Assembly: GCA_965658375.1 (NCBI GenBank)
Contig: CBFHSD010000017.1
Span: forward strand, 1-42,633
From: CBFHSD01 sp965658375
GTDB taxonomy: Bacteria; Bacteroidota; Bacteroidia; Flavobacteriales_G; Salibacteraceae
Length of the DNA: 42,633 nucleotides
Direction of reading: 5' to 3'
Shown here: piece by piece, positions 7,736 to 16,727 of the stretch
Position numbering within the stretch: position 1 is the first letter of the stretch
Layout: each line of letters starts with the position of its first letter
Program-made: the position numbers and the translations under genes
The notes under the pieces: model-generated
The model's database searches: none
Seen by the model: only the letters and a program-made list of their open reading frames with translations
What the model was told of the DNA's origin: nothing

Positions 7736-10700
7736 TTAAAAGTTCAGCATTACACCAATTCTCATTCTACGAGGAAGAGTGTACAGTGATGGATTATTCA
7801 GACGCATTGTGTATTGCTCTCTGAAAGATTGTGGATCGTTTTGATTCTCAATATCGTTTTGGAAAACAGGCTCGTTCAAATAACCATCGTCATTTGGGTT
7901 ACCTGTAGCTCTATACACACCAATGGTATTCATGGTGTTAAATGCATTCAACATCAAGAAGTAAACGTTCATATTCATTGGTCTTTTTCCTTTACCTGCG
8001 TTCAATTCAATATCTCTATCAAAGCGAACATCAACAGTGGTTGTCCATGGAAGACGTGCACCATTCAATGAACCATCTAGTCTAGCTTGTCCACCACCTG
8101 AATAAAGTACAGATCCAGTTACGTTTGATTGTCTGCTAAATGGTGTGCCACTACCAGATCTCAATTGCACGTTCATCCCTGTATTTTTCAAGATTTGCCC
8201 GCCATTCTTAGAAACAGGGCCATTGTATCGCTTCCCACTTCCATAGCGGTAATCGAATGTCATTACAATAGCGTGACGTTGATCATAGCTTAATGGGAAA
8301 GTAGTTCTCAAGTTAGCTTTACCTGCTCTTATCAAGTTCAATGCACTTGTTGAAGAAGACCCCGTACCATCTGCAAACTGTAAGGTATAAGCGGCTTTTA
8401 ACCAAACATTACCAGTTCTTCTTAGGTCATAGGTGATAGTAGTTCCTTTTACTGTACCAAAATCAATATTGCCATAAGAGTTGTACGTTTTAGGGTATGC
8501 CCTATCAAAAGCAATAACCTGAACCATATCACGCATTTCTCGATAAAATAATTCCAATTTAATAGAAGACGAGTTTGTCAATTTTTGTTGGAATCCAAGA
8601 GCGTAATCGATCGTCTTTTCTGGTTGCAGGTCAGGGTTGTTCAATGTATTGGTTCCCGTTCTTGCATCTAGGAAAAAGTAGTCAAAAGGGTTTAATCTAT
8701 TCCCTGTTGTTGGACGTTTTGTAAGTACATCATAGTGCGCAAAGAATAGGGCTTCTTCCGAGATAGGAAATGAGAATGCAATCCTTGGCATAAAGTTCGT
8801 TTGGGGTTTGTAATCTCTGAACGTAGATGATTCTATATCCTGAGACGCAGTGGCAGAAGGATCTATTATGTAAGGAGCAATTCCATTAGGACCTTCTAAA
8901 ATACTTGGGTCTTCAATAGCCGTACCTTCATTGTTATACCACTGATCACCACTTCTGAACCCGTTAACCTGAGTAGGATTACTGATATTATCTACGTATA
9001 CAACATAGTCATCTTCCATATTACCTGGAACGTTATATGAATCACCTAAATCAGAACCAAGCTCTGTATTTTCAAATTCGCCAACACTGTAAGTTGGGAA
9101 TAATACGTAAGGATCTTTTAATACGTTTTGGTTGGCATCATATCTATCAACACGGAGCCCAACGTTAAATACCAAATCGTCAAAGGCAAATTTATCTTGG
9201 ATGAATCCTGCAACGTAAATAGGTCTAAAGGCATCAACATATCTGTTGTAATTGCCATTCTCGTTCGTTTCTGTGAAGAAATCGTCAAAAGAAGGAGCTT
9301 CATCTAGTTTGTTTCCATAAGCATCATAACCAAAGTAAGATACATATTGGTTACCGTTGTTTAATAATTCGTCTGCACTAAAATAGTCAATGCTTAAGTC
9401 TTCTGGCGATAGACTATGGAAATCAATGAAGTCTGTTCCATCAGGATCTAGGCCTAATGATTGACGCAAATTATAATCGAAGAAGTATTGAGGATCTCCT
9501 CCAAGTTGACCTTCAAATTCACCAGGACTTGCATTCAGTCTTTCAAATGAAACGGTTGGATAAGTGTTTGAATAATCAATGGTTGAATTTCCTTTATCCA
9601 GACCTTCTATGTGATTGTTTGTGTATTGTTGTCCAATTGTCCAAAGGCCTCTTGGTGATGCAGAATAAGCTCTATCTACACGTTGTTCGTATTCGAATCC
9701 AACAGTGATAGCGTGATTCTTGATATCTGCAGATCCCATCAATGAAAGGCGGAATTGGTTTGTTTCATTTCTTTGGAAGCTGTTGTAAACAGTAGCAGGG
9801 CTATCCCATAAGTTGTAAATACTGTTTGGTTGGTCACCATTTACTAAACCACCGTTACCTTGAATATTAGCAAACTGTCTGAGATAATAGTTTCTCTCTT
9901 GGCCTGAAATGATATTGTCACCATTTAAATCAACAGAGGCAGCTTCAGAATCAAACACCGGGTTGCCATTTTCATCATAGCCTTCCCAACCGAACAATTC
10001 GTAATAGTTTTGAGTGTACTGAGCCGCATGGTAGTTCATGTCACTCGGAGTAAATCCAATAAGCGTGTCGGTGAACGTCTGTTGGAAAATGCCTTCAAAA
10101 GCTACTGTATCTTGACTAAATCCGTGTTTCGTTCCATCATAAATAGAATCGAACACTGGGCCAAAACTGTAATCACGCTCCTGGAATCTTTTGAATTCTC
10201 CATAGTAACCGTATCTGAACAAGTCATCAGCATGTTCTTTATCACCAATCTGATACCTGGTTTGTGAGTAATCTACTTGAACGGTGTAATACGCATTTTT
10301 TATAACACTGCTGCTTTCTTCTGTATCCTCGGCATTTAAGAAACGTTGAGTGAAGCGAGCGTATGCTCTCCAAAGGGTGTTACTTGATTCTGGGTTGTGG
10401 TGCGAGTTGTAAACCGAATTATTGAAGAGGTAATTATTACTCAGGTTGTTATTGAACTGCCCGCCAATGGTTAAGTTGGTCGTTTTTCCAGTGTTTACAT
10501 CGATTTTACCTGTAAAGTTAACGGTGCGGTTAGAAACGTTCGGTCTAGTTCTTACTTTTTCGAAATCGTTCAATCTAAGATATTCCGCATTTTGAACAGT
10601 TCCTGTACCTCCTGTGAAGAATCGAAGTGGATTCTCACTGATGTTATCCATAGTTGCATCAGTCGCCTGCCAGCTTCCAACAACACCCCCGCGGCTATCT

Positions 10701-11590
10701 ACATTTGATGTGTAGTTACCAGAGATGAAAAATCCTAGTAGAGGCTCAGTCGGTTTGCCCTCATCATCTTTTTTCATAACCAATGGACCGGCTAGTGAAA
10801 ATTCCGCTAGGTTGTAGCCAAATCTGTCAAGACCAGCAGCACCATCGTCTGTAGCAAATCCTGAGGTGGCGAATTCAACACCTCCAAAATAAACGCTAGA
10901 AGGCCCCTTTGTAGTAATACTAATTACACCACCAGTAACGTCACCATATTGTGCAGGAACACCACCTGTCATTACTTGCACTTCTTCAATTGCAGACTGT
11001 GGGAGGTTACTAGAACCTCTTACTTTAATACCATCGATGAAATAGTAATTCGCATCAGATCGAGAACCTCTAATATTCAGGCCGCTTCCACCATCATCTT
11101 GCGAGAATACACCTCCTACAGTAGAAGCAATAGCACTTGCAGATCTACCTGGCATACGCAACAAGTCTTCACTTGTAACGGTACCTCCAGAAGTAGTTTT
11201 ATCTTTACTAATAAGTGGAACTTTGTATTCGACAATTTCAACAATGTCTAATTCTGTTACACTAGATGCCATTTTCACATCGAGGAAAGCCAATTGGTTA
11301 GCATTAACTCTAACACCATTGATTTGAACTGGTTTGTAACCAGTGAAAGTTGCACTTACGCTATACGTGCCTGGATCAAGAGGTTTGATGAAGTAGTTTC
11401 CATCAAAATCTGTTGAGGCACCTGTAACTTGTACACCATTCCTTAACACTACTACATTTACAAAAGGCAGGGGCTCACCAGAGTCGGTGTCCAATACTTT
11501 TCCCTTAATTCCACTTTGACCAGCTTGAGACCAAGCTGAGGTCATTATAAACAGTGAAGCTCCAAGAGTTGCAAGTAAATTTCTTAACAT
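7736..11590 (-). CDS. TonB-dependent receptor with N-terminal carboxypeptidase-regulatory-like domain
   Basis: A 1284-residue outer-membrane transporter. Order: signal peptide (MLRNLLATLGASLFIMTSAW, cleaved near residue 22), a CarboxypepD_reg-like beta-sandwich (about 27-110, GKVLDTDSGEPLPFVNVVV), a linker around 115-140 where a TonB box is expected, a plug domain (about 140-230, including GLNIRGSRSDANYYFIDGI and VQVMTGGVPAQYGD), then a very long barrel ending RMRIGVMLNF with the terminal Phe typical of BAM substrates. It is the first gene of the surface cassette. No SusD-like lipoprotein follows; the T9SS protein occupies that position instead. A 285-nt space upstream separates it from the LytTR regulator gene and must contain its promoter. 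The substrate cannot be inferred. Confidence 0.92.
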   Translation of the reverse strand: MLRNLLATLGASLFIMTSAWSQAGQSGIKGKVLDTDSGEPLPFVNVVVLRNGVQVTGASTDFDGNYFIKPLDPGTYSVSATFTGYKPVQINGVRVNANQLAFLDVKMASSVTELDIVEIVEYKVPLISKDKTTSGGTVTSEDLLRMPGRSASAIASTVGGVFSQDDGGSGLNIRGSRSDANYYFIDGIKVRGSSNLPQSAIEEVQVMTGGVPAQYGDVTGGVISITTKGPSSVYFGGVEFATSGFATDDGAAGLDRFGYNLAEFSLAGPLVMKKDDEGKPTEPLLGFFISGNYTSNVDSRGGVVGSWQATDATMDNISENPLRFFTGGTGTVQNAEYLRLNDFEKVRTRPNVSNRTVNFTGKIDVNTGKTTNLTIGGQFNNNLSNNYLFNNSVYNSHHNPESSNTLWRAYARFTQRFLNAEDTEESSSVIKNAYYTVQVDYSQTRYQIGDKEHADDLFRYGYYGEFKRFQERDYSFGPVFDSIYDGTKHGFSQDTVAFEGIFQQTFTDTLIGFTPSDMNYHAAQYTQNYYELFGWEGYDENGNPVFDSEAASVDLNGDNIISGQERNYYLRQFANIQGNGGLVNGDQPNSIYNLWDSPATVYNSFQRNETNQFRLSLMGSADIKNHAITVGFEYEQRVDRAYSASPRGLWTIGQQYTNNHIEGLDKGNSTIDYSNTYPTVSFERLNASPGEFEGQLGGDPQYFFDYNLRQSLGLDPDGTDFIDFHSLSPEDLSIDYFSADELLNNGNQYVSYFGYDAYGNKLDEAPSFDDFFTETNENGNYNRYVDAFRPIYVAGFIQDKFAFDDLVFNVGLRVDRYDANQNVLKDPYVLFPTYSVGEFENTELGSDLGDSYNVPGNMEDDYVVYVDNISNPTQVNGFRSGDQWYNNEGTAIEDPSILEGPNGIAPYIIDPSATASQDIESSTFRDYKPQTNFMPRIAFSFPISEEALFFAHYDVLTKRPTTGNRLNPFDYFFLDARTGTNTLNNPDLQPEKTIDYALGFQQKLTNSSSIKLELFYREMRDMVQVIAFDRAYPKTYNSYGNIDFGTVKGTTITYDLRRTGNVWLKAAYTLQFADGTGSSSTSALNLIRAGKANLRTTFPLSYDQRHAIVMTFDYRYGSGKRYNGPVSKNGGQILKNTGMNVQLRSGSGTPFSRQSNVTGSVLYSGGGQARLDGSLNGARLPWTTTVDVRFDRDIELNAGKGKRPMNMNVYFLMLNAFNTMNTIGVYRATGNPNDDGYLNEPVFQNDIENQNDPQSFREQYTMRLNNPSLYTLPRRMRIGVMLNF

Positions 11591-11875
11591 GTTTTAACGC
11601 TATTTGGGTAATTCTTGTTAAAAATAAGGTAGTTAAAAAGGGCGTAAAGATAATTATATTGAGCAGCCATCCTAAAAAATGTCTGATTAATCACGGGATA
11701 CATCCTGTTCATTTTTCTATTGTCCACTTAATGATATAATTATAGTTCTTTAACTTCTTTTAGCAATGTTAATCTCGACTGTAAATTTGCTTTATTCGAT
11801 TTAATTGAGTCTTGCAAAATGAGAAAACGGTACTAAAATTTGATTGAATGGTTCTTTTGACTCGTAAATCTGAAC
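11591..11875. other. Intergenic region between the LytTR regulator stop and the TonB receptor start
   Basis: This AT-rich 285-nt stretch should hold the terminator of the regulator transcript and the promoter of the surface cassette, both on the minus strand. Two near-consensus -7 boxes occur on the minus strand: TATCTTTA (11645-11652), giving a leader of about 50 nt, and a more distal TAACATTG. Each departs from TAnnTTTG at one base. I found no strong hairpin with a T-run and no convincing operator repeat. Confidence 0.35.
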
Positions 11876-12613
11876 CTAGGCATTAAAGAATTCCAAGAAT
11901 TCAGTTCTTTTTCTACGAGATAAGGGAAGATCTTTTCCATTTTTTAAAATAATGTAGCCACCATCTCTTTTGTGAAACTCTTTTACAAAAGCTGTATTCA
12001 CTAAATGTGAGCGGTGAACTCTGTAAAAACCGAAACCACTTAATAATGTTTCGTAGTGCTTTATGTTTTTGGAAATGAGAATTGATTCTCGAGAAGTGAG
12101 AAAGAATTTGGTGTAATTGTCTAAAGATTCACATCTTATAATTTCTGAGGGTTTTACGAAAGTCACAGCATCAGCGGAATGCAAGACTATGCGTTCTAGG
12201 TGTTTTTCCTCTTTTAAGTGTTCTCGAGCAGTTTTTATTTGTTCTGCTGATGTGTTTGAGGGAAGGGATTCCACTCGCTCTACTGCTTCAATTAATCGAT
12301 CTATGTCTATCGGTTTTAACACGTAGTCTATTGCAGCAATGGAAAATGCTCTGAGGGCATAGTCGTCATAGGCGGTTACAACAATGGTTTGAAAAGTTGG
12401 ATTCTTTATAGTGTCGAAAATCTCAAACCCTAGATTGTTGCCTAGCTGAATGTCTAGAAATAGTAGGTCAATTGATTCATTGTTGAGATATAATAAGGCA
12501 TCAGCTAAGTTTCCTTTGGTTTCAATCTCAGTAATTAGAGGGCAATATTCTGTGAGTAATATTCTTAAGTTTTCTTGTGCTTTAGGTTCATCATCAAGTA
12601 TAAGTGCTTTCAT
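11876..12613 (-). CDS. LytTR-family two-component response regulator
   Basis: A 245-residue DNA-binding regulator. The receiver domain (1-120) shows acidic residues D7/D8, phosphoacceptor D54 in LLFLDIQLG, T80 in VVTAYDD, and K100 in YVLKPID. A linker leads to a LytTR DNA-binding domain (about 140-245) with FVKPSEIIRCESLDNYTKF, FYRVHRSHLVNTAFV and the terminal LSRRKRTEFLEFF. It starts 11 nt after the histidine kinase stop, so the two form a cognate pair. LytTR regulators commonly bind paired direct repeats near promoters of surface or envelope genes; the TonB/T9SS cassette begins right downstream and is the nearest candidate target, which is an inference. Confidence 0.94.
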   Translation of the reverse strand: MKALILDDEPKAQENLRILLTEYCPLITEIETKGNLADALLYLNNESIDLLFLDIQLGNNLGFEIFDTIKNPTFQTIVVTAYDDYALRAFSIAAIDYVLKPIDIDRLIEAVERVESLPSNTSAEQIKTAREHLKEEKHLERIVLHSADAVTFVKPSEIIRCESLDNYTKFFLTSRESILISKNIKHYETLLSGFGFYRVHRSHLVNTAFVKEFHKRDGGYIILKNGKDLPLSRRKRTEFLEFFNA

Positions 12614-12624
12614 AATTGTTGGGT

Positions 12625-15516
12625 TTAATGTTGATTTGGAAGTGTAATGAGAACTCGAGTGCCTGAAGGCTTTCCATCATTATATAGGTCTTCGATAATC
12701 ACCTTGTGTTCCTGGTTTTTTTGATGCGTTAAGGTCTCTATCCTAGATTGTGTAATTCCTAGTCCTGCAGATTTGTGTTCTGATTGTTGATCATTTCTCA
12801 GCTTCGATTGCTCTCTTCCAATTCCATTGTCTTCTATTTCGCATACAATATGGTTGTTTCTCAATACTATCCGAATGGCTATATGTCCTTTTATTTCTAG
12901 GTGTTTAAAGCCATGTATGATGCTGTTTTCCACGAAAGGTTGAATCAATAATGGAGGGATGGAAACAAATTCTGCATCAATATCATCTTGAATGGAGATT
13001 GAATAAGTGAAACCTTCTTCAAAGCGCATCAATTCTAATTCTAGGTAATTTTTCAGCGCGTCTACATCATCTTTCAATAAAACATAATCACTTCTTGAAT
13101 TCTCCATTACCTTCCTCATCAAGCTAGAGAATAATGAAAGGTATTTGTTGGCAGCTCGTTTTTCATTTGAGTTGATGTAATACTGGATAGAATTCAGTGA
13201 ATTGAAAATAAAATGTGGGTTCATTTGCGAACGCAAGGCTTGAAGCTTAAATTTTTCTAGGGTGTTTGATAAGTCAGCTCGAATCTTGATATTATTAATG
13301 CGTTTGCGAATTACAACGGTTACTAATGCGATTGTAGAAAGGCTGAAGAGTCCGATGACCCATATTTTTTTATACCAAACTTGCTCCACTTTAAAAGTGA
13401 AATTAGCTGTTTGGTCAGATACTGTTCCATTTTGACCAATACTTTTTACTTCAAAGGTGTACTTACCAGCGGGTAAATTGGAAAAAGTAGCTTTTCGTTC
13501 TTTCGTAAAGGGCGACCATTTGTTTTTGTTGAACCCACGGAGTCTGTATGTGTAAGCCACTTGATGAGGGGCGCTTAGGCTAACTTCTTTAAAGTTAAAA
13601 CCTATATGATTTTGATCTGAAGGGAAGAGATGATTTTCTGGGACTACAGTATCTGTATAGAAAAGCTCAATGCCCGTAATTAATGGGTGAAGCTTCTCTT
13701 TTTGAGTTTTAAGCCTTTCTGGGCGAACCGCAAACAGTCCATTCACCGAACCTATCCAAAGTTTGTTTTCGTGGTCATTCCATAAACCATGAACGTTACA
13801 TTCAACACCTTCGAAACCATCATCAATCCCGTAAGTGCGAATACTCACATCTTTTAAGTCTGAACTTTGATAGTTGATCCTGTTCAAGCCCTGATTGGTG
13901 CCAACCCATATTGAAGAGTCTGGAGCTTTTAACATGCTATAGACCAGGTTGGAGTTTAACCCGGCTGACTGGTCTAAGTGAAAAATACTGGAATCTTTTT
14001 TGACTACATAAACTCCCTCAAAAGTTCCGATCCAGAGGTTGTCGGCATTATCGTAAAGCAGATTAAGAACATTGAAATCGAGAATATTTATGCTTTCTGA
14101 TAGATTCACTAATGAGTCTCCCAATTCAAAAATTCCTTCTTCATAAGCTCCAATCAAAATTTTACCCTCACTTGATTCTGTTATTGCCCTTATTCGAGAT
14201 GTTTTGCTGAGTGGAAGAGTCCAATACTCCGTTTCTTTTGCGGTGTATCTCGTTAAGGTGGTGGCCCCTCCAATCCAAAGCTGATTTTTTTGGTCAACGA
14301 ATAATGCATTGATGTTTGATTCTGGTGTGTCTAATTCAACGTGTACAAACTTCCCCTTTTCAAGCTTGCATAAGCCTTTAGATGTACCAAAATAGACGGT
14401 GCCTTTGTAGTTGCAAATGGTAGTAACCGTATTTGATGGTAGTCCGTGTTTTTGGCTGTAATTTACAAAGTACTCTCCGTTATATTTAAATACCCCTTCT
14501 GCAGATGTGCCAATCCAATAATTATTCAAACTGTCTTGTATAATTTGATAGAATGAGGCCTCAGGTATCCCATCGCTGTATTGAAATCCTTTAAAAATGC
14601 TTCGGGTTTTTTGATAGATGCCATTGTTGGTTCCCAGCCAAAGGCCTTCTTCGTTATCCACAAAAAGGGTTTGCACTTGGTTGTCTTTTTTATTGGCCGA
14701 AATCAAATCTGTGGTGAGCTGTTCGTTTCTAATTTCCACTAATCCGTAATTGGTTCCCACGTAGATGGTAGAATCTTTTTCTACTATACTGTGACAAACA
14801 GGAGATGGCAAACCTTCTTTGATTCCATACGTAACGCTTTTTTTATTTTTTAAATCATAAGCAATCACTCCTTTGTTTGCTGCCAAATAGATGATGTTGT
14901 TAGAACTTATGCAAGCGTCAGATACATAGAACTGGGTGGCAATTTGCAGGTCGCATGTATCAATTCTGTTGTTTGAAAATGACAAAAGGTGTTTACCTAC
15001 GGTGTAGAATATGGTGCCGTCTTTATAGGCACTTATCGTGCTCACTTCTCTTTGTGTTGAAGAGATTAAAGAAATAGTGTTCTCTTTTATTCGATAAATT
15101 CCAGATTCAGTTCCAACGTAAAGCGATTTTTCTGTTTTTTGATAGGCAAGGCTAGTAATGCGCTTGTTGAGGATTTGTGGAAAAGGGGTGAGGATTTGTT
15201 CTCCTCTAATACTGTTTAATCCATTGTTGGTGGCAATCCATAAATCTGATTCATGGCCACTCTGTATGGCATTGATCCAATAGCCAGAAAGCCCTTGAGC
15301 CTTTCCGTAATTCTTAAATTCGATCCCGTCATACCTGCATAGACCGCCATAGCCTCCAATCCATAGCTCGCCATTGGCATTTTGATGAATTGCAGATACT
15401 AAAATAAAGGGCAAACCGTCAGAAACAGAATAGTGCCTGAGGTTTTGAATTTGAGTTATGCCTCCGCTCAAGAGGGTGAAAAAACTCAAGAAAAGTATAA
15501 AAAGCTTCTTTTTCAA
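12625..15516 (-). CDS. LytS-type sensor histidine kinase with periplasmic two-component propeller
   Basis: A 963-residue membrane sensor. A signal-like N-terminus (KKKLFILFLSFFTLLSGG) is followed by many Reg_prop beta-propeller repeats, seen as recurring LWIGxxxGL elements (ELWIGGYGGLCRYDG, LWIATNNGLNSI, NLWIGTFEGVYVV), then a Y_Y_Y domain (YTYRLRGFNKNKWSPF), a transmembrane segment near 720-740 (IWVIGLFSLSTIALVTVVI), and a His_kinase domain with H768 in QMNPHFIFNSL, the N box FVENSIIHGFKH and the G1 motif IEDNGIG. The architecture matches propeller sensors that detect periplasmic ligands, but here the regulator is separate rather than fused. The only plausible start is TTG at 15516, 9 nt after the preceding stop; no ATG lies nearby. 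Confidence 0.93.
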   Translation of the reverse strand: MKKKLFILFLSFFTLLSGGITQIQNLRHYSVSDGLPFILVSAIHQNANGELWIGGYGGLCRYDGIEFKNYGKAQGLSGYWINAIQSGHESDLWIATNNGLNSIRGEQILTPFPQILNKRITSLAYQKTEKSLYVGTESGIYRIKENTISLISSTQREVSTISAYKDGTIFYTVGKHLLSFSNNRIDTCDLQIATQFYVSDACISSNNIIYLAANKGVIAYDLKNKKSVTYGIKEGLPSPVCHSIVEKDSTIYVGTNYGLVEIRNEQLTTDLISANKKDNQVQTLFVDNEEGLWLGTNNGIYQKTRSIFKGFQYSDGIPEASFYQIIQDSLNNYWIGTSAEGVFKYNGEYFVNYSQKHGLPSNTVTTICNYKGTVYFGTSKGLCKLEKGKFVHVELDTPESNINALFVDQKNQLWIGGATTLTRYTAKETEYWTLPLSKTSRIRAITESSEGKILIGAYEEGIFELGDSLVNLSESINILDFNVLNLLYDNADNLWIGTFEGVYVVKKDSSIFHLDQSAGLNSNLVYSMLKAPDSSIWVGTNQGLNRINYQSSDLKDVSIRTYGIDDGFEGVECNVHGLWNDHENKLWIGSVNGLFAVRPERLKTQKEKLHPLITGIELFYTDTVVPENHLFPSDQNHIGFNFKEVSLSAPHQVAYTYRLRGFNKNKWSPFTKERKATFSNLPAGKYTFEVKSIGQNGTVSDQTANFTFKVEQVWYKKIWVIGLFSLSTIALVTVVIRKRINNIKIRADLSNTLEKFKLQALRSQMNPHFIFNSLNSIQYYINSNEKRAANKYLSLFSSLMRKVMENSRSDYVLLKDDVDALKNYLELELMRFEEGFTYSISIQDDIDAEFVSIPPLLIQPFVENSIIHGFKHLEIKGHIAIRIVLRNNHIVCEIEDNGIGREQSKLRNDQQSEHKSAGLGITQSRIETLTHQKNQEHKVIIEDLYNDGKPSGTRVLITLPNQH

Positions 15517-15525
15517 AAAGTTAAA

Positions 15526-15945
15526 TTAGAAATCTGGTCTGCGCAATATTTCGCTGTAAATGATGGCTTGATGCACATCAAACTCGATTCCTTCTGTTAC
15601 TTCTTCTTGCTCGTCTAAAGGTAGAACAACTTTTTGAGTTGCACTCTTGGTGGGTTTTGAATGCTCTTCCTTTGTGTAAAACGTTCCTTTTGTATTCGAG
15701 GGTTGGGTTTCTTTTGCAGGTAGTGCCCAATCAGGACCTTCTTCTTGTACTTTTTGAACCTTAATTTCTGTTTTTTCTTCTGGTACATCTACCCATTGGG
15801 CAATGAGATCTTCAATGCTTCGTGATTTCTGCTGGGGTCTTTGCTGTACTGGTTTGTTGGCGTTTTTCTTGCGCTTCTTCCCCCAAAAGTTGATGACTCC
15901 GGCAATCACTAAAAAAATTAAGTATGCAAAATCTCCTAAATCCAT
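15526..15945 (-). CDS. Small single-pass membrane protein, conserved in Bacteroidota, function unknown
   Basis: A 139-residue protein. Residues 7-20 (AYLIFLVIAGVINF) form one membrane segment, followed by a basic stretch (GKKRKKNANK), a charged low-complexity middle, and a C-terminus ending AIIYSEILRRPDF. I recognise that tail as the conserved end of short uncharacterised Bacteroidota proteins. The basic residues after the membrane segment suggest the bulk lies in the cytoplasm. It sits between the Lys-rich exported protein (4-nt gap) and the histidine kinase (9-nt gap), so it is probably cotranscribed with both; a functional link to the sensor is not demonstrated. Confidence 0.7.
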   Translation of the reverse strand: MDLGDFAYLIFLVIAGVINFWGKKRKKNANKPVQQRPQQKSRSIEDLIAQWVDVPEEKTEIKVQKVQEEGPDWALPAKETQPSNTKGTFYTKEEHSKPTKSATQKVVLPLDEQEEVTEGIEFDVHQAIIYSEILRRPDF

Positions 15946-15949
15946 TTTC

Positions 15950-16234
15950 TTAGTTAAACCAACGTTTATAAAAAGGTTCGCGCTTATTCTTTCGTTGACG
16001 CTCAGCTTTCTTTCTGCTCTTCTTCATTCTTTTTTGCGTCTTTTTGTCTTGCATTTCAATATGCGCTTTTCTCAATTCTTCCTCAGCCTTTTTAGAATCC
16101 TTTTCTCTTTGCTCTTTTTTTTCTTCATAAACTTCTTGGCTTTTCTGAGTTGTTTGGCTAAAAGCTACTTGCCCTACAAAACTCAAGGCAATGACCAGAA
16201 TAGTTTTCAAAAAGAAAGAGAAGATGCTTTGCAT
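15950..16234 (-). CDS. Small exported Lys/Glu-rich coiled-coil protein, function unknown
   Basis: A 94-residue protein with a clear signal peptide (MQSIFSFFLKTILVIALSF, cleaved after VAFSQ near residue 27). The rest is a highly charged helix rich in Lys, Glu and Arg (RKAHIEMQDKKTQKRMKKSR) ending REPFYKRWFN. It is likely periplasmic. The start at 16234 is 24 nt from the divergent Rieske-like lipoprotein start. It appears to be the first gene of the cluster that runs through the membrane protein, kinase and LytTR regulator. I know of no assigned function for this kind of protein. Confidence 0.68.
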   Translation of the reverse strand: MQSIFSFFLKTILVIALSFVGQVAFSQTTQKSQEVYEEKKEQREKDSKKAEEELRKAHIEMQDKKTQKRMKKSRKKAERQRKNKREPFYKRWFN

Positions 16235-16254
16235 AAAACCTTGTTTTACTTTTG
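16228..16254 (+). promoter_or_regulatory. Promoter of the Rieske-like lipoprotein gene (TTTG / TACTTTTG)
   Basis: TTTG at 16228-16231 and TACTTTTG at 16247-16254 match the Bacteroidota -33 and -7 elements, with a somewhat short 15-nt spacer. The -7 box ends 4 nt before ATG 16259, predicting a leaderless mRNA. Confidence 0.5.
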
Positions 16255-16258
16255 CTGT

Positions 16259-16678
16259 ATGCGTTTGACAAATGTTTTGACTTTGGTACTAGTGGTTTTG
16301 TTGTTTTCCAAATGTAGGGAAATTGAAAATACAGAGGTACCGAATGTTCCTGTAAATACGGTAATTAATATTCAAACACCTGAGTATTTCGATTTACAGG
16401 CCGTAGGAGGGTGGGCATATACTCATGGTGGTTCAAAAGGAATTGTGGTATACCGTAATTCTTTTGATTCTTTCAGTGCGTTTGATAGACATGCCACTTA
16501 TGAACCTATTAATGGATGCATTGTAGACGTAGATTCTTCAAACATAATGGTTCAAGACCCATGCACTACAAGCCGGTATTTACTCACTGATGGTTCTGTG
16601 GTGAATGGCCCTGCGGCTGTAGGCTTAAGGCAATACCAAGCCTATTTTGATGGTACTTACTTGAGAATTTATAATTAA
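16259..16678 (+). CDS. Rieske-fold-like lipoprotein that appears to lack a full iron-sulfur site
   Basis: A 139-residue protein. MRLTNVLTLVLVVLLFSKC is a lipoprotein signal with C19 as the lipidation site. The body resembles the small Rieske-like proteins of Bacteroidota: FSAFDRHATYEP, a mid-region Cys (C87), DPCTTSRYLLTDGSVV (C102), then NGPAAVGLRQYQ and LRIYN at the end. A canonical Rieske cluster needs C-x-H and C-x2-H; here only C87, C102 and H78 remain near those positions, so cluster binding is doubtful. I chose ATG 16259 because longer in-frame readings run antisense through two real minus-strand genes and because a -7 box ends 4 nt upstream. A bidirectional terminator follows. The fold assignment comes from pattern recognition. 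Confidence 0.7.
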   Translation: MRLTNVLTLVLVVLLFSKCREIENTEVPNVPVNTVINIQTPEYFDLQAVGGWAYTHGGSKGIVVYRNSFDSFSAFDRHATYEPINGCIVDVDSSNIMVQDPCTTSRYLLTDGSVVNGPAAVGLRQYQAYFDGTYLRIYN

Positions 16679-16708
16679 AAAAAAGGCGAGATTTCTCCCG
16701 CCTTTTTT
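16677..16708. terminator. Bidirectional intrinsic terminator between the Rieske-like gene and ahcY
   Basis: An A-run (16677-16684), a GC-rich hairpin (GGCGAGA and TCTCCCGCC at 16685-16702, with one internal mismatch) and a T-run (16703-16708) lie between two convergent genes. Transcripts from either side would end here. Confidence 0.8.
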
Positions 16709-16727
16709 CTTCAATAAAAAATGGTTT

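Noticed and set aside
11591..11875. A candidate small RNA or riboswitch upstream of the TonB receptor
   Set aside because: No stable stem with a T-run or recognisable aptamer core was visible; an ordinary promoter region is the simpler reading.
15803..16258. In-frame plus-strand extension of the Rieske-like gene by 152 codons
   Set aside because: It runs antisense through two minus-strand genes and would hide the lipoprotein signal; the promoter box near 16250 fixes the start at 16259.
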